DNA of 11,187 bases from JANQRV01 sp964533785 (GTDB lineage: Bacteria; Bacteroidota; Bacteroidia; Chitinophagales; Saprospiraceae). The stretch is from assembly GCA_964533785.1 (NCBI GenBank), contig CAZHNG010000228.1, positions 1 through 11,187 on the forward strand. Direction: 5' to 3'. Both the position numbers and the translations under genes were made by a program. A model generated the notes under the pieces. It was not told the origin of the DNA, made no database searches, and saw nothing but the letters and a program-made list of their open reading frames with translations. Shown piece by piece: positions 1 through 6,908 of this stretch. How positions within the stretch are numbered: position 1 is the first letter of the stretch; the number at the start of each line of letters is the position of its first letter.

Positions 1-59
1 TGTTCGGCGTTCCGATTTACTAAAGTGACAAAGCAGCATTTAATTATGGATCAAAAAAT

Positions 60-560
60 ATGGACTTCAGAGAAAAACTAATTCACTACCAAAACAAATC
101 CGAGGAAAATTTCCACCGGAAAAAGAGTGTAGGCAATGCCATCCACTACTTTTTTGCCTTCTGCCTTTTCATGGCTTCTACCCTATTTGCGGGGTTGACC
201 ATGCCGGTACGGCTGCTATTCAAGCCTAAAACATCCAAGGGGCTAGCAGCATCTAAGATCGTTGCCGTGAACGAAGCAAACATTGCGGAGATCCTTCAAC
301 AAAACGATCTGGTTTTAATCGACTGCTGGGCGGAATGGTGCGGCCCCTGCATACTAATGAACCCGGTACTCAAGGAATTCGCCGCAGAAAATCCTGGGAT
401 CTGTATTGCAAAACTGAATGTCGATTCCAACAAAAAAATGGCAGATCAATACAAGGTAAGAGGCATTCCATTGCTGATATTACTGAAAAAGGGCAAGGAA
501 GTGAAACGCCACGCTGGACCGATGACTAAAGCTGATTTACAAGAGTTTTGTTTTGGCTGA
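60..560 (+). CDS. Membrane-anchored thioredoxin-like protein
   Basis: A 166-residue protein with one thioredoxin fold. Residues 1-24 are polar and basic, residues about 25-48 form one hydrophobic membrane segment, and the thioredoxin domain covers about 66-166. The active site is W93-C94-G95-P96-C97, and the cis-proline is P137 in the motif RGIP, so both catalytic cysteines and the substrate-binding loop are intact. The protein probably reduces or exchanges disulfides while tethered to the inner membrane. Basic residues flank the membrane segment on both sides (R20-K22 and R51-K60), so the side on which the catalytic domain lies is unclear. The tail ends soon after the final helix (ending EFCFG), a little shorter than E. 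coli TrxA. The start is the first ATG of the frame and has an A-rich leader. The gene faces the SDR gene convergently and shows no link to the sugar-related genes. The family call is firm; the partner is unknown. Confidence 0.9.
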   Translation: MDFREKLIHYQNKSEENFHRKKSVGNAIHYFFAFCLFMASTLFAGLTMPVRLLFKPKTSKGLAASKIVAVNEANIAEILQQNDLVLIDCWAEWCGPCILMNPVLKEFAAENPGICIAKLNVDSNKKMADQYKVRGIPLLILLKKGKEVKRHAGPMTKADLQEFCFG

Positions 561-642
561 GTTTAAGTACTTCTTCCAGTCTTCCTTTGGAAATCCACCG
601 TTTTAGCAGCGAAAAATTGAGCCTTGATTTGGGTTTATCCAT
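526..642 (-). other. Possible 38-residue ORF in the convergent intergenic region
   Basis: The 125-bp gap between the thioredoxin and SDR stops contains no clear terminator hairpin. On the - strand, an ATG at 642 with an A-rich leader opens a 38-codon frame that overlaps the last 35 bp of the thioredoxin gene. Its middle (residues about 11-28, containing KRWISKGRLEEVLKL) reads like a short amphipathic helix pair. It reminds me of the start of Bacteroidota effector-associated domains, which have a similar 'I-x-x-G-K/R-hydrophobic-E-E-hydrophobic-L' pattern. This is recall-based pattern matching on a very short frame. The frame could be a relic of a lost gene or chance. Confidence 0.15.
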
Positions 643-685
643 TTGTTGTGGTTTATTTATTGGGAACCTGCAATTGTATTCGCTC

Positions 686-1471
686 CTATTTCGCCGTCCA
701 CCCTCCATCTACGGTAAGCATAGAACCCACCACGTAACTAGCCGCATCACTAGCCAGGAAAATGGCGGCTCCTTGAATCTCTCTTAGTTCACCCCACCGC
801 GCCAAGGCCGTAGCACCGACAATAAACTTTTTCGCTTCTTCCGTACCGGCAATGGATTGATTCATTTCGGTCAAGAACGGACCCGGACAAATGGCATTGA
901 CGTTGATATTGAAAGGTGCCAGTTCCAATGCCAGCCCACGCGTCATTTGCACAACGGCTCCCTTACTGCTGGTGTAAGGTGTACGATTAGCCAACCCAAC
1001 CAAACCCAACGTACTAGAGATGTTGATGATATTTCCCTTTTTAACGGTTTTCATATGGGGAACAACGGCGCGGGAGGCCAGCCAGAGACCGTTGACATTC
1101 ACTTCCATCACCCGGTTAAACTCTTCGGGCTTCAGCTCGTCGATCGCTCCACGGATATTGATGCCGGCGTTATTGATCAGTACATCGATGCGTCCGAATT
1201 TTTCCATAGCCTGGGCAGCCATTTCTTCCATATCTTGCTGACTGGTAACATCCCCGCTGAAAGCAACCGCCTGAACGCCATAGCTATCTTCTAATTGCTT
1301 TGCCGCCGCTTGTCCTTCTTCTTTGTTTCTGTTCACGACCATGATATTGGCACCAGCAGAGGCTAAACCGGCAGCCATGGCCAAACCAAGTCCTTTCGAT
1401 CCCCCCGTAATAATTGCCAGGCGCCCCGTCAGATCAAATTGTTTAATACCTGGTAGTGGTTGATTATCCAT
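686..1471 (-). CDS. SDR family NAD(P)-dependent oxidoreductase (gluconate 5-dehydrogenase/KduD-like)
   Basis: A 261-residue classical short-chain dehydrogenase of usual length with no signal peptide, so it should be cytosolic. The Rossmann glycine motif TGGSKGLG is at 22-29, NNAG at 100-103, the catalytic Asn is probably N125, the catalytic Ser S153, YTSSK at 166-170 (Y166, K170) and PGP at 196-198. The C-terminal GSMLTVDGGWTA is typical of the family. The 'FDLTGRLAIITGGSKGLG' opening resembles gluconate 5-dehydrogenase and 2-deoxy-D-gluconate 3-dehydrogenase proteins, so oxidation or reduction of a sugar-acid hydroxyl or keto group is the best guess. Substrate cannot be told from sequence, because the family also includes FabG-like and steroid enzymes. 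It lies 52 bp downstream of the isomerase-like gene on the same strand, so cotranscription is likely. The ATG has an A-rich leader and no Shine-Dalgarno site. Confidence 0.92.
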   Translation of the reverse strand: MDNQPLPGIKQFDLTGRLAIITGGSKGLGLAMAAGLASAGANIMVVNRNKEEGQAAAKQLEDSYGVQAVAFSGDVTSQQDMEEMAAQAMEKFGRIDVLINNAGINIRGAIDELKPEEFNRVMEVNVNGLWLASRAVVPHMKTVKKGNIINISSTLGLVGLANRTPYTSSKGAVVQMTRGLALELAPFNINVNAICPGPFLTEMNQSIAGTEEAKKFIVGATALARWGELREIQGAAIFLASDAASYVVGSMLTVDGGWTAK

Positions 1472-1523
1472 TTTGTTTGTTTTTGAATTTTTAATTTAAT
1501 TGCTAATGTCAAGCTTCCCAAAT

Positions 1524-2600
1524 TTAAGCAAAACCTAATTCTCCCTTCGCATAATCAAAGGATAATTGTACGTTCTCCTCTTCCAATGCCAGTTGTTCCG
1601 CCTCCGTTTTACCCTTTAGCGCAGGCAAGCCTTCGTGGTGTTGATGGTGCCGTATCTCCCGCAGCATACTGGCCAACTCCACCGGAGAGACTTGCTCAAA
1701 AGTAGTCCAATAATCCTTTTTCAAACAAGGGATCTTCAGAGGATCACGGGTGATCATCTCCAGGTTGAAATTTACTGCCGGATAGTGCTGCTCACATAGT
1801 GTTTTCATTTTCAAAAGATCCAGGTTACCCTTCCCTAAAGGCACTTCCGATAATAAAAATCCATCCTCGTATTCCTGGTAAGCCATATCTTTATAGTGAA
1901 TGGTAACCGTATACGGAGCCAAGGCTTCCACCACCTCCATCGGATCTTCCAACAAAGAAATATTATTGCCCGTATCCAAATTCACCCGGATCCACTCACT
2001 ATCGAAGTGTTTGAGAATATCGTGAAATTCTTTGATCCGCCAGTCTTTATGGTTTTCAACGGCCAGCATCACTTGGTGTTTGCGCACCACCGGCTCCGCC
2101 CAGGCCAATGATTGATAGGAATGATTACGAAAAGTTTGAAATTCTTCCAAGGTCTTAAAATTCTCGTACCGGCGGCCGGAAAGACACACCGTTCTCAAGA
2201 TCGTAGCCCCCGCTTCTTTAGCATTGATCACTTCCGATTCAAAACGGCTGATCTCCGACTCTTTTTTCGGCAAACCGATCTGTCCTTCCAGGTATAAGCC
2301 TAAAGACTCCCTCAGATCGCGCATTTTGCCGGCAAACAGCTTATCCCAGTTACGCACCCCCACCTGAATGCCACCCGCACCCAGCTTATGGCAATGTTTG
2401 AGCAAATCGATCGCATTTTCAAATGCCGGGTGCTCCTCACTGTTCATCTTTCTGTAAAAACGTAAAGCATAAGAAGGAGAAGCTACCCCCATCTTCTTTT
2501 CCACTCTGTGCTTCTTTCCAAGCGAAGTAGAAAGACCAATGGCCAGGGCTGTACTGCCCCATAAAAAGTCCCGCCGGTTCATCTGTGTTGGTTGTTCCAT
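1524..2600 (-). CDS. Tat-signal sugar phosphate isomerase/epimerase-like TIM-barrel protein
   Basis: A 358-residue protein of the xylose isomerase-like TIM-barrel superfamily (AP endonuclease 2 type). The N-terminus carries a twin-arginine motif, N8-R9-R10-D11-F12-L13, followed by a hydrophobic stretch to about residue 27, so export as a folded, metal-loaded protein is predicted. Putative metal ligands in the usual order are E182 (VENH), D209 (LDTGN), H235 (IHYKD) and E281 (NLEM), all present, so the site looks functional. Such proteins isomerise or epimerise free or modified sugars or polyols; the substrate is not evident. Translation may start at M1 (2600) or M7 (2582), since the Tat motif follows M7 directly. 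It follows the cytochrome-type propeller gene after 225 bp and precedes the SDR gene by 52 bp. The octamer repeat just upstream may lie in its leader or promoter. Confidence 0.88.
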   Translation of the reverse strand: MEQPTQMNRRDFLWGSTALAIGLSTSLGKKHRVEKKMGVASPSYALRFYRKMNSEEHPAFENAIDLLKHCHKLGAGGIQVGVRNWDKLFAGKMRDLRESLGLYLEGQIGLPKKESEISRFESEVINAKEAGATILRTVCLSGRRYENFKTLEEFQTFRNHSYQSLAWAEPVVRKHQVMLAVENHKDWRIKEFHDILKHFDSEWIRVNLDTGNNISLLEDPMEVVEALAPYTVTIHYKDMAYQEYEDGFLLSEVPLGKGNLDLLKMKTLCEQHYPAVNFNLEMITRDPLKIPCLKKDYWTTFEQVSPVELASMLREIRHHQHHEGLPALKGKTEAEQLALEEENVQLSFDYAKGELGFA

Positions 2601-2603
2601 TTA

Positions 2604-2613
2604 TGTTGGTGTT
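2604..2613 (-). promoter_or_regulatory. Decamer AACACCAACA in the leader of the isomerase gene
   Basis: On the - strand AACACCAACA ends 3 nt before the ATG at 2600. The identical decamer ends 4 nt before the ATG of the Gfo/Idh gene (8284-8293). Both genes encode Tat-exported proteins in this cluster. It could be an A/C-rich ribosome-access leader or a shared regulatory site. Two occurrences in low-complexity leaders may be chance. Confidence 0.25.
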
Positions 2614-2622
2614 GATTTTTTT

Positions 2623-2654
2623 GGTTATAGGGTTATCTGGTTATGGGGTTAGAT
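2623..2654. repeat. Four imperfect tandem octamers GGTTATNN
   Basis: The + strand reads GGTTATAG, GGTTATCT, GGTTATGG, GGTTAGAT back to back. It begins 23 bp upstream of the isomerase-like start codon. The first six bases are constant in three units and differ at one position in the fourth. It may be simple-sequence drift in a leader or promoter. Nothing else recognisable was seen in the 225-bp gap except the short inverted repeat at 2723-2740. Confidence 0.6.
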
Positions 2655-2722
2655 TATTTTGGAAACTGTAAGTAATAGTCATCGCATCCCGTACTACCCT
2701 GTTAAACAAGCTACTCGATCTT

Positions 2723-2740
2723 CCAAGTCTCCCAACTTGG
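2723..2740. repeat. Short inverted repeat CCAAGT-N6-ACTTGG
   Basis: This is a perfect 6-bp stem with a 6-nt loop, about 85 bp past the stop of the cytochrome-type propeller gene. No T-run follows on the - strand, so it does not look like a standard intrinsic terminator. It could form a weak mRNA hairpin. Confidence 0.35.
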
Positions 2741-2825
2741 TAGGAATATCATCCGGTCTCTGACCGTTTAACGCCTATCGCCCAATTAAACTCGTATCAA
2801 CCCACCAAACTCGCTAACCCGTAAC

Positions 2826-5390
2826 TCACTCCATATCCCCCTCCCCCACTTCCAACAGTTCCTCCACTGTCCAGGGCGTAATTTTTCCCTGCGAACGAAA
2901 CCGAATATGGGTTACGCGCGAAGACTTTACCAAAGGTGCCGCATGCCCCCATTCCTGGCGGATATAGGTCATGACCGCCGCCAAATGCTTATCATCTACC
3001 ACCGAAAACGAAGGCATAACGGGCAGAATATCCGGCGTGTCGTATTGGACGCCACTCACTTCAAGCGGTCCTTCCATACCGTGCAATAGAATGAGAGCCA
3101 GTTTCTTTTCGTCACCCAAGACCCATTCCGAGTTGATCAACGGCGGAGCAAAGCGTTTCATACCCGCTCCATCCGTTCCGTGGCAGCCGGAGCAGGTATT
3201 CAAGTAAGTCTGGCGCCCTAAGGCAATAACCCCAGGATCAGCTACCTGCTCAGGAGCTAATGTTTGACTGGCCGCTACTGCCCGTGCTTGTCCCGGCCAT
3301 TTGAAAATGGTAGGTAGCTTCGCAATTTGAGCCTGAACCGGCGCCGAGAAATGGTCAATCGTTTCCAGGAAAGCGGTTTTTTTCGGCAGGGCCAGCCTTA
3401 AAGAATCAGGTCGATTAGCGTGAACAGTCAAACCAGACAAAATCGCTTTTCCCCGGCGAGTCAAGGAAGCATCAGTAGCGACAACGGCCAACTCCTGAAA
3501 TAAAGTCATCACCTCCTCAACCTCCCCTTTTTTCACGATCGCTGCGGCCAATATCTCCTGAAATATTTCCTTACCGGCATCCAAATCCTGCCAAGCAGGG
3601 TTCTGCCATAAACGCTGCAACATCAACAGCTCCCGGTCTTTCAAGCTACTCATCACCACATCGCGCATCACGGGGGAATTATAGTGTTCCGTAATGATCT
3701 GATCCAGCAGTGGTATAGCCTCGTTTTTCGGCAGAATACCCGCCGTCAATGCGATCTGAAGTTGCGCAAAAGGATCTGCTTTTTTCCAGTTATCGGTCAT
3801 CAAGGAGGCTAATTTACCTTTTAAAGCAGCGTTGCTTTCAGCGATAGGTTCAATCACTCGCATGGCCGCAGCCTGAACACGAGGGTCCGCATCTTGTACA
3901 GCGGCAAGAAAAACAGCCGGCTCCCGATGCTGCAATCCTTCAAGGGTCCAAATGGCATGGATTTTAGCCAGCGGATTTTCCCCGGATCTTACTATTTCTA
4001 TAAGATCCGTAATAACCTTTTTCTCCCGGCGTTCCACTAATAAACGCTGGGCCATATCGCGGTACCATCCATTTTCATGCGCTAAGAAGGAGACTAACTC
4101 TTCGGAGTTCAGGGCAGAAAGCCTTAGTTTGGGCAATTTTTCTGAATTTTTAGGTACGATGCGCCAGATCCGGCCCATGTTGATGGGCTTATCCAATCCG
4201 CGCTTTAAAGTTTCTTCTCGGAGGTAAGGCGTCATGTACGGCGCGTGCTGGATGACGCCCTTGTACATGTCAACGATATAAAGCGCTCCATCGGGTCCGT
4301 TCGCCATGTTAATCGGTCGGAACCGTTCATCGGTGGAAGCCAGAAACTCCTTGTTTTGGTAAGCTTCCGTAGCACTTAGCAAGAAACCATTTTCGTTTAC
4401 CTGGTTGCGTTTGATGAGGTTGCCAGTAGGTTCACAGACGAAAGCATTACCCGAAAATTCACCTGGTAACCCATCGCCCCGGTAGATCAAGGGAGCACAG
4501 GCCGATGCAAATTCCAGGAGCCGCCCGTTCTCCGTAAGTGTGCCTGGCACATAACCACGATTGACGGCCGTATTGTTGCTTATGGGATAGATCTTTCGAT
4601 TCAAGGTAAGCCCGTGGTCGATCCCGGAAGTTGGAATATGATGAGGATTCCGCAATAAATAATTCGGCGGCACCAGGTCGGCGTGTAGCTGCGACCAATT
4701 GTAATTGTAATACAATCGTCCGATGTTATCATGAGACAAACCCCATTGTCCGCGGAATTCCGTGGTATCTTTTATCCATTTCCCATTGATTTTCCGGTAA
4801 CGATAAGTGGATTTAGCGTTGTAATACCAATTATCCATTCCCCGCCACAAACCGTTCGCCGAGTGTTCCGGCAGGCCGCGGCCGCCGTAAGTTTCATCTA
4901 TTAAAGTTTTGCGGTCTGCCCTCAGGTCACCATCCAGGTCTTCCACGTACCACAAAGGGATATTTTCGGCTACCAGAGCCCCGCCATCAACCACTGCAAT
5001 AGCTCTTGGCAATACCAGGCTATCTAAAAAAACAACGCTCTTGTCCATTCGTCCGTCATCATCTTCATCCGTTAGTACCGAAATACGACCGATAGGTGCC
5101 GTCTCATCACTCCCATCAATATCCTGCATGAAGCCCAGCATCTCCACTACCCACAAGCGGCCATCTTCGTCGAAAGTGATCGATACCGGATCTTGCACCA
5201 TGGGTTCGGAAGCGACCAGTTGAATATCCAGATCCGAAGCTACCTGGAAAGATCCTATTGCCTGCTCAGGGCTCAATACCGGTGCTACGGCTTTTTCACA
5301 TCCAATAAAAACAATCCATAGTCCCCCGACTAGAAGGATCAATGGTATGCTTTTAGTCGTGTAATTAGTCATTCTAAATTTATTTACCAT
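2826..5390 (-). CDS. Lipoprotein beta-propeller/HEAT/cytochrome c protein (PVC-type membrane-bound dehydrogenase family)
   Basis: From the ATG at 5390 the protein has 854 residues; a start at 5372 (848 residues) is also possible. The frame stays open to an ATG at 5519, but those extra 43 codons lie in the palindromic repeat and are rejected. Numbers below count from the 5519 ATG. A hydrophobic signal ends in FIGC with C74 as the probable lipidation site. A propeller domain (about 90-455) contains VCEPTGNL and NGPDGALYIVDMY. HEAT-like helices run from about 465 to 730. A cytochrome c domain has CSGCH (C776, C779, H780) with M835 in VMPSF as the probable sixth heme ligand. The tail contains the PWTVEELL motif seen in related proteins. 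The family is thought to oxidise sugars or alcohols and pass electrons to the C-terminal heme; the substrate is unknown. The protein is a visible paralogue of the 8830-11187 product, with matching propeller and HEAT segments. Confidence 0.88.
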   Translation of the reverse strand: MVNKFRMTNYTTKSIPLILLVGGLWIVFIGCEKAVAPVLSPEQAIGSFQVASDLDIQLVASEPMVQDPVSITFDEDGRLWVVEMLGFMQDIDGSDETAPIGRISVLTDEDDDGRMDKSVVFLDSLVLPRAIAVVDGGALVAENIPLWYVEDLDGDLRADRKTLIDETYGGRGLPEHSANGLWRGMDNWYYNAKSTYRYRKINGKWIKDTTEFRGQWGLSHDNIGRLYYNYNWSQLHADLVPPNYLLRNPHHIPTSGIDHGLTLNRKIYPISNNTAVNRGYVPGTLTENGRLLEFASACAPLIYRGDGLPGEFSGNAFVCEPTGNLIKRNQVNENGFLLSATEAYQNKEFLASTDERFRPINMANGPDGALYIVDMYKGVIQHAPYMTPYLREETLKRGLDKPINMGRIWRIVPKNSEKLPKLRLSALNSEELVSFLAHENGWYRDMAQRLLVERREKKVITDLIEIVRSGENPLAKIHAIWTLEGLQHREPAVFLAAVQDADPRVQAAAMRVIEPIAESNAALKGKLASLMTDNWKKADPFAQLQIALTAGILPKNEAIPLLDQIITEHYNSPVMRDVVMSSLKDRELLMLQRLWQNPAWQDLDAGKEIFQEILAAAIVKKGEVEEVMTLFQELAVVATDASLTRRGKAILSGLTVHANRPDSLRLALPKKTAFLETIDHFSAPVQAQIAKLPTIFKWPGQARAVAASQTLAPEQVADPGVIALGRQTYLNTCSGCHGTDGAGMKRFAPPLINSEWVLGDEKKLALILLHGMEGPLEVSGVQYDTPDILPVMPSFSVVDDKHLAAVMTYIRQEWGHAAPLVKSSRVTHIRFRSQGKITPWTVEELLEVGEGDME

Positions 5391-5408
5391 GCTTATTTTA
5401 TCTAGTGT

Positions 5409-5605
5409 TAGCTCCGCAGGAGCGGAACAACTGCTTCTCGTCTCAGTGCCGCTCCTCCGGAGCTCATTAGGGTGTTGATCTTGCCTTTTACAAAGCTGCC
5501 GCTCCCACGGAGCTTTCAACTCTAGGTAACGTAGGGCATAACCTTACTTTCTACCATCTTATCCCCTTCGCCTTCATATCTAGCTTATACAGCAATTTCA
5601 TTGCC
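5409..5605. repeat. Direct repeat, copy 1 (palindromes + 3' UTR + gene-end remnant)
   Basis: This 197-bp block matches 5681-5786 plus 5887-5977. Bases 5409-5514 match 5681-5786 with one difference (G5459 versus T5731). Bases 5515-5605 match 5887-5977 with five differences, all inside the protein-coding end. Homology stops sharply at both ends. The unique spacer 5606-5680 between the copies carries a further palindrome (5631-5643). Confidence 0.93.
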
Positions 5606-5785
5606 CTGGGTGATCAGAACGTTTTGGTTAGCTCCAGAGGAGCGAAAATTTTGTAACAACGTAGCCCAAAACCCTTTCGGTAGCTCCGCAGGAGCGGAAC
5701 AACTGCTTCTCGTCTCAGTGCCGCTCCTCCTGAGCTCATTAGGGTGTTGATCTTGCCTTTTACAAAGCTGCCGCTCCCACGGAGC
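5411..5785. repeat. Cluster of seven GCTCC-N3-GGAGC palindromes (REP-like)
   Basis: Thirteen-bp palindromes with arms GCTCC/GGAGC and a variable 3-nt centre lie at 5411 (GCA), 5451 (TCC), 5501 (CAC), 5631 (AGA), 5683 (GCA), 5723 (TCC, one arm base changed) and 5773 (CAC). Flanks show orientation: units at 5411, 5631 and 5683 read agctcc...ggagcg, and the others are the reverse complement. Opposed units can form longer stems. For example, 5410-5425 pairs with 5449-5464 (15 of 16 positions) around a 23-nt loop. Repeats of this type behave like bacterial REP/BIME elements. They would be transcribed as hairpins in the 3' UTR of the SMP-30 gene. Confidence 0.85.
5551..5605 (-). pseudogene. Remnant of the C-terminus of an SMP-30/gluconolactonase-like gene
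   Basis: Read on the - strand, this piece encodes AMKLLYKLDMKAKGIRW followed by TAG. The intact SMP-30 gene ends AMKSLYTLDMKAKGVRW followed by TAG at 5923. Fourteen of 17 residues match and the frame and stop are kept. Immediately upstream (5614-5616) the frame is closed by a stop, so only the tail survives. It is either the end of a deleted paralogue or a partial tandem duplication. It is not expected to be translated. Confidence 0.8.
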
Positions 5786-5977
5786 TNNNNNNNNNNNNNN
5801 NNNNNNNNNNNNNNNNNNNNNNNNNNNNNNNNNNNNNNNNNNNNNNNNNNNNNNNNNNNNNNNNNNNNNNNNNNNNNNNNNNNNNNTTCAACTCTAGGTA
5901 ACGTAGGGCATAACCTTACTTTCTACCACCTTACCCCCTTCGCCTTCATATCTAGCGTATATAGCGATTTCATTGCC
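5681..5977. repeat. Direct repeat, copy 2 (interrupted by the assembly gap)
   Basis: This is the second copy of the 5409-5605 block. It includes the last 55 bp of the intact SMP-30 gene (5923-5977), its 36-bp downstream region (5887-5922), the N run (5787-5886) and the palindrome-rich segment 5681-5786. Outside the N run it is collinear with copy 1. Removing the Ns joins GGAGCT to TTCAAC exactly as at 5509-5520 in copy 1. Confidence 0.9.
5787..5886. other. Run of exactly 100 Ns (scaffold gap)
   Basis: One hundred N characters are used by many assemblers as a placeholder for a gap of unknown size. It falls inside a duplicated, palindrome-rich region, where short-read assembly often breaks. 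The true length could be zero or could include extra repeat copies. Confidence 0.97.
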
Positions 5978-6846
5978 GTAATGAATAAGGTCCGCTGGTC
6001 TTTCCCCCCAAAGCAAACATTGGCCGTCCAGTTCTCATCGACGGGTATATGTTCAATCTGTTTGCCTTTTTTGTTGAATACGGTGACCCCCTTTCCGGTA
6101 ATGTACACATTGCCTTTATTATCGATCGTCATTCCATCGGAACCCATTTCAGCAAATACGTTTCGGTTGGATAAAGTGCCGTCTCTATTGATCTTAAAGG
6201 AATAGACCTTCGAATCATTAATATCAGCAACGTACAGTTTCTTGCCATTGGGCGTTCCGACGATACCGTTGGGACGCACAAAGTCAGCAGCGGCAATAGT
6301 TAACTTTTTTTGATCAGGACTCAGGTAATAAACCCGTTCTTCTTCGATCTCTTTTTCCGTTCGGGACCAATAAGAGCGCTTGTAAAACGGATCGGTAAAG
6401 TAAATACCTCCTTTGGGATCTACCCACAGGTCATTGGGACCATTAAGGGCTTTACCCTCAAAATCATTAACCAGTACTGTAGGGTTTTGATTTTGGTCGA
6501 TACGCCACAACTGGTTATCAAGGTCCGCACAGGCCAGTAACTGACCATCGTTATCCACGTAGAGACCATTGGAACGCCCGGTCTCTTCCATAAATACGGA
6601 TAAAGTCTGATCGTCTGCCGACCATTTCAAGATCCGGTCATTGGGCTGATCGGTGAAATAGACGTTCCCTTGCCGGTCCGACGCGGGGCCTTCCGTAAAG
6701 CTGTACTCCGATGCCACTTGTTTTAACTCCGCCCCCGGAGCGATGATCTTACTCTTCTTCGGCTGTGCAAAGCTTATTGATATGCTTCCGAAAACGAAAA
6801 GAGACAACAAAAACAACTTTCGATGGTGAATATTTAGACAAATCAT
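5923..6846 (-). CDS. Exported SMP-30/gluconolactonase/LRE family protein
   Basis: A 307-residue protein, normal for this six-bladed propeller family. It has a Sec signal peptide (residues 1-27, basic start, hydrophobic core 11-24, probable cleavage after SFA), so a periplasmic or outer location is expected. Putative divalent-metal and catalytic residues are E52 (TEGP), N138 (NGPND), N193 (RPNG) and D237 (GSDGM), matching the Glu/Asn/Asp set of SMP-30 and gluconolactonase. The likely reaction is hydrolysis of a sugar lactone to the aldonic acid, which would fit downstream of a sugar dehydrogenase. It lies 62 bp after the Gfo/Idh gene on the same strand, probably in one transcript. The last 55 bp and the downstream region are duplicated at 5515-5605. 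The specific lactone is unknown. Confidence 0.9.
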   Translation of the reverse strand: MICLNIHHRKLFLLSLFVFGSISISFAQPKKSKIIAPGAELKQVASEYSFTEGPASDRQGNVYFTDQPNDRILKWSADDQTLSVFMEETGRSNGLYVDNDGQLLACADLDNQLWRIDQNQNPTVLVNDFEGKALNGPNDLWVDPKGGIYFTDPFYKRSYWSRTEKEIEEERVYYLSPDQKKLTIAAADFVRPNGIVGTPNGKKLYVADINDSKVYSFKINRDGTLSNRNVFAEMGSDGMTIDNKGNVYITGKGVTVFNKKGKQIEHIPVDENWTANVCFGGKDQRTLFITAMKSLYTLDMKAKGVRW

Positions 6847-6908
6847 TTTTCAATTTTTTTGAATTGCTTCGAAATAACCTTATCAAGATGCTCAATCTTA
6901 ACCTCATT

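Noticed and set aside
857..1294. A + strand frame of 145 codons antisense to the SDR gene
   Set aside because: It is a shadow of a well-supported gene, with no recognisable domain and a composition that mirrors the SDR codons.
1519..1526. TAAATTTG on the - strand as a Bacteroidota -7 promoter element for the SDR gene
   Set aside because: The 8-mer fits TAnnTTTG and lies about 50 bp before the start, but no TTTG sits about 19-20 bp further upstream, and the region is AT-rich, so chance is likely.
2723..2740. Intrinsic terminator after the cytochrome protein gene
   Set aside because: The stem is only 6 bp and no T-run follows on the transcribed strand; it is kept only as an inverted repeat.
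4459..4698. A - strand frame of 79 codons inside the cytochrome protein gene
   Set aside because: It lies in another frame of an intact gene, with no motif and no separate leader.
5411..5785. CRISPR-like array from the regularly recurring GCTCC-N3-GGAGC units
   Set aside because: The units are only 13 bp, occur in both orientations, have uneven spacing (40, 50, 130, 52, 40, 50) and duplicated 'spacers', and no cas gene is visible.
5744..6205. A + strand frame of 153 codons crossing the gap
   Set aside because: It reads through 100 Ns and is otherwise antisense to the SMP-30 gene, so it has no support as a protein.
6849..6866. AT-rich inverted repeat TTCAA/TTGAA before the SMP-30 start as an operator
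   Set aside because: Such short A/T palindromes are expected by chance in A-rich leaders of this kind.
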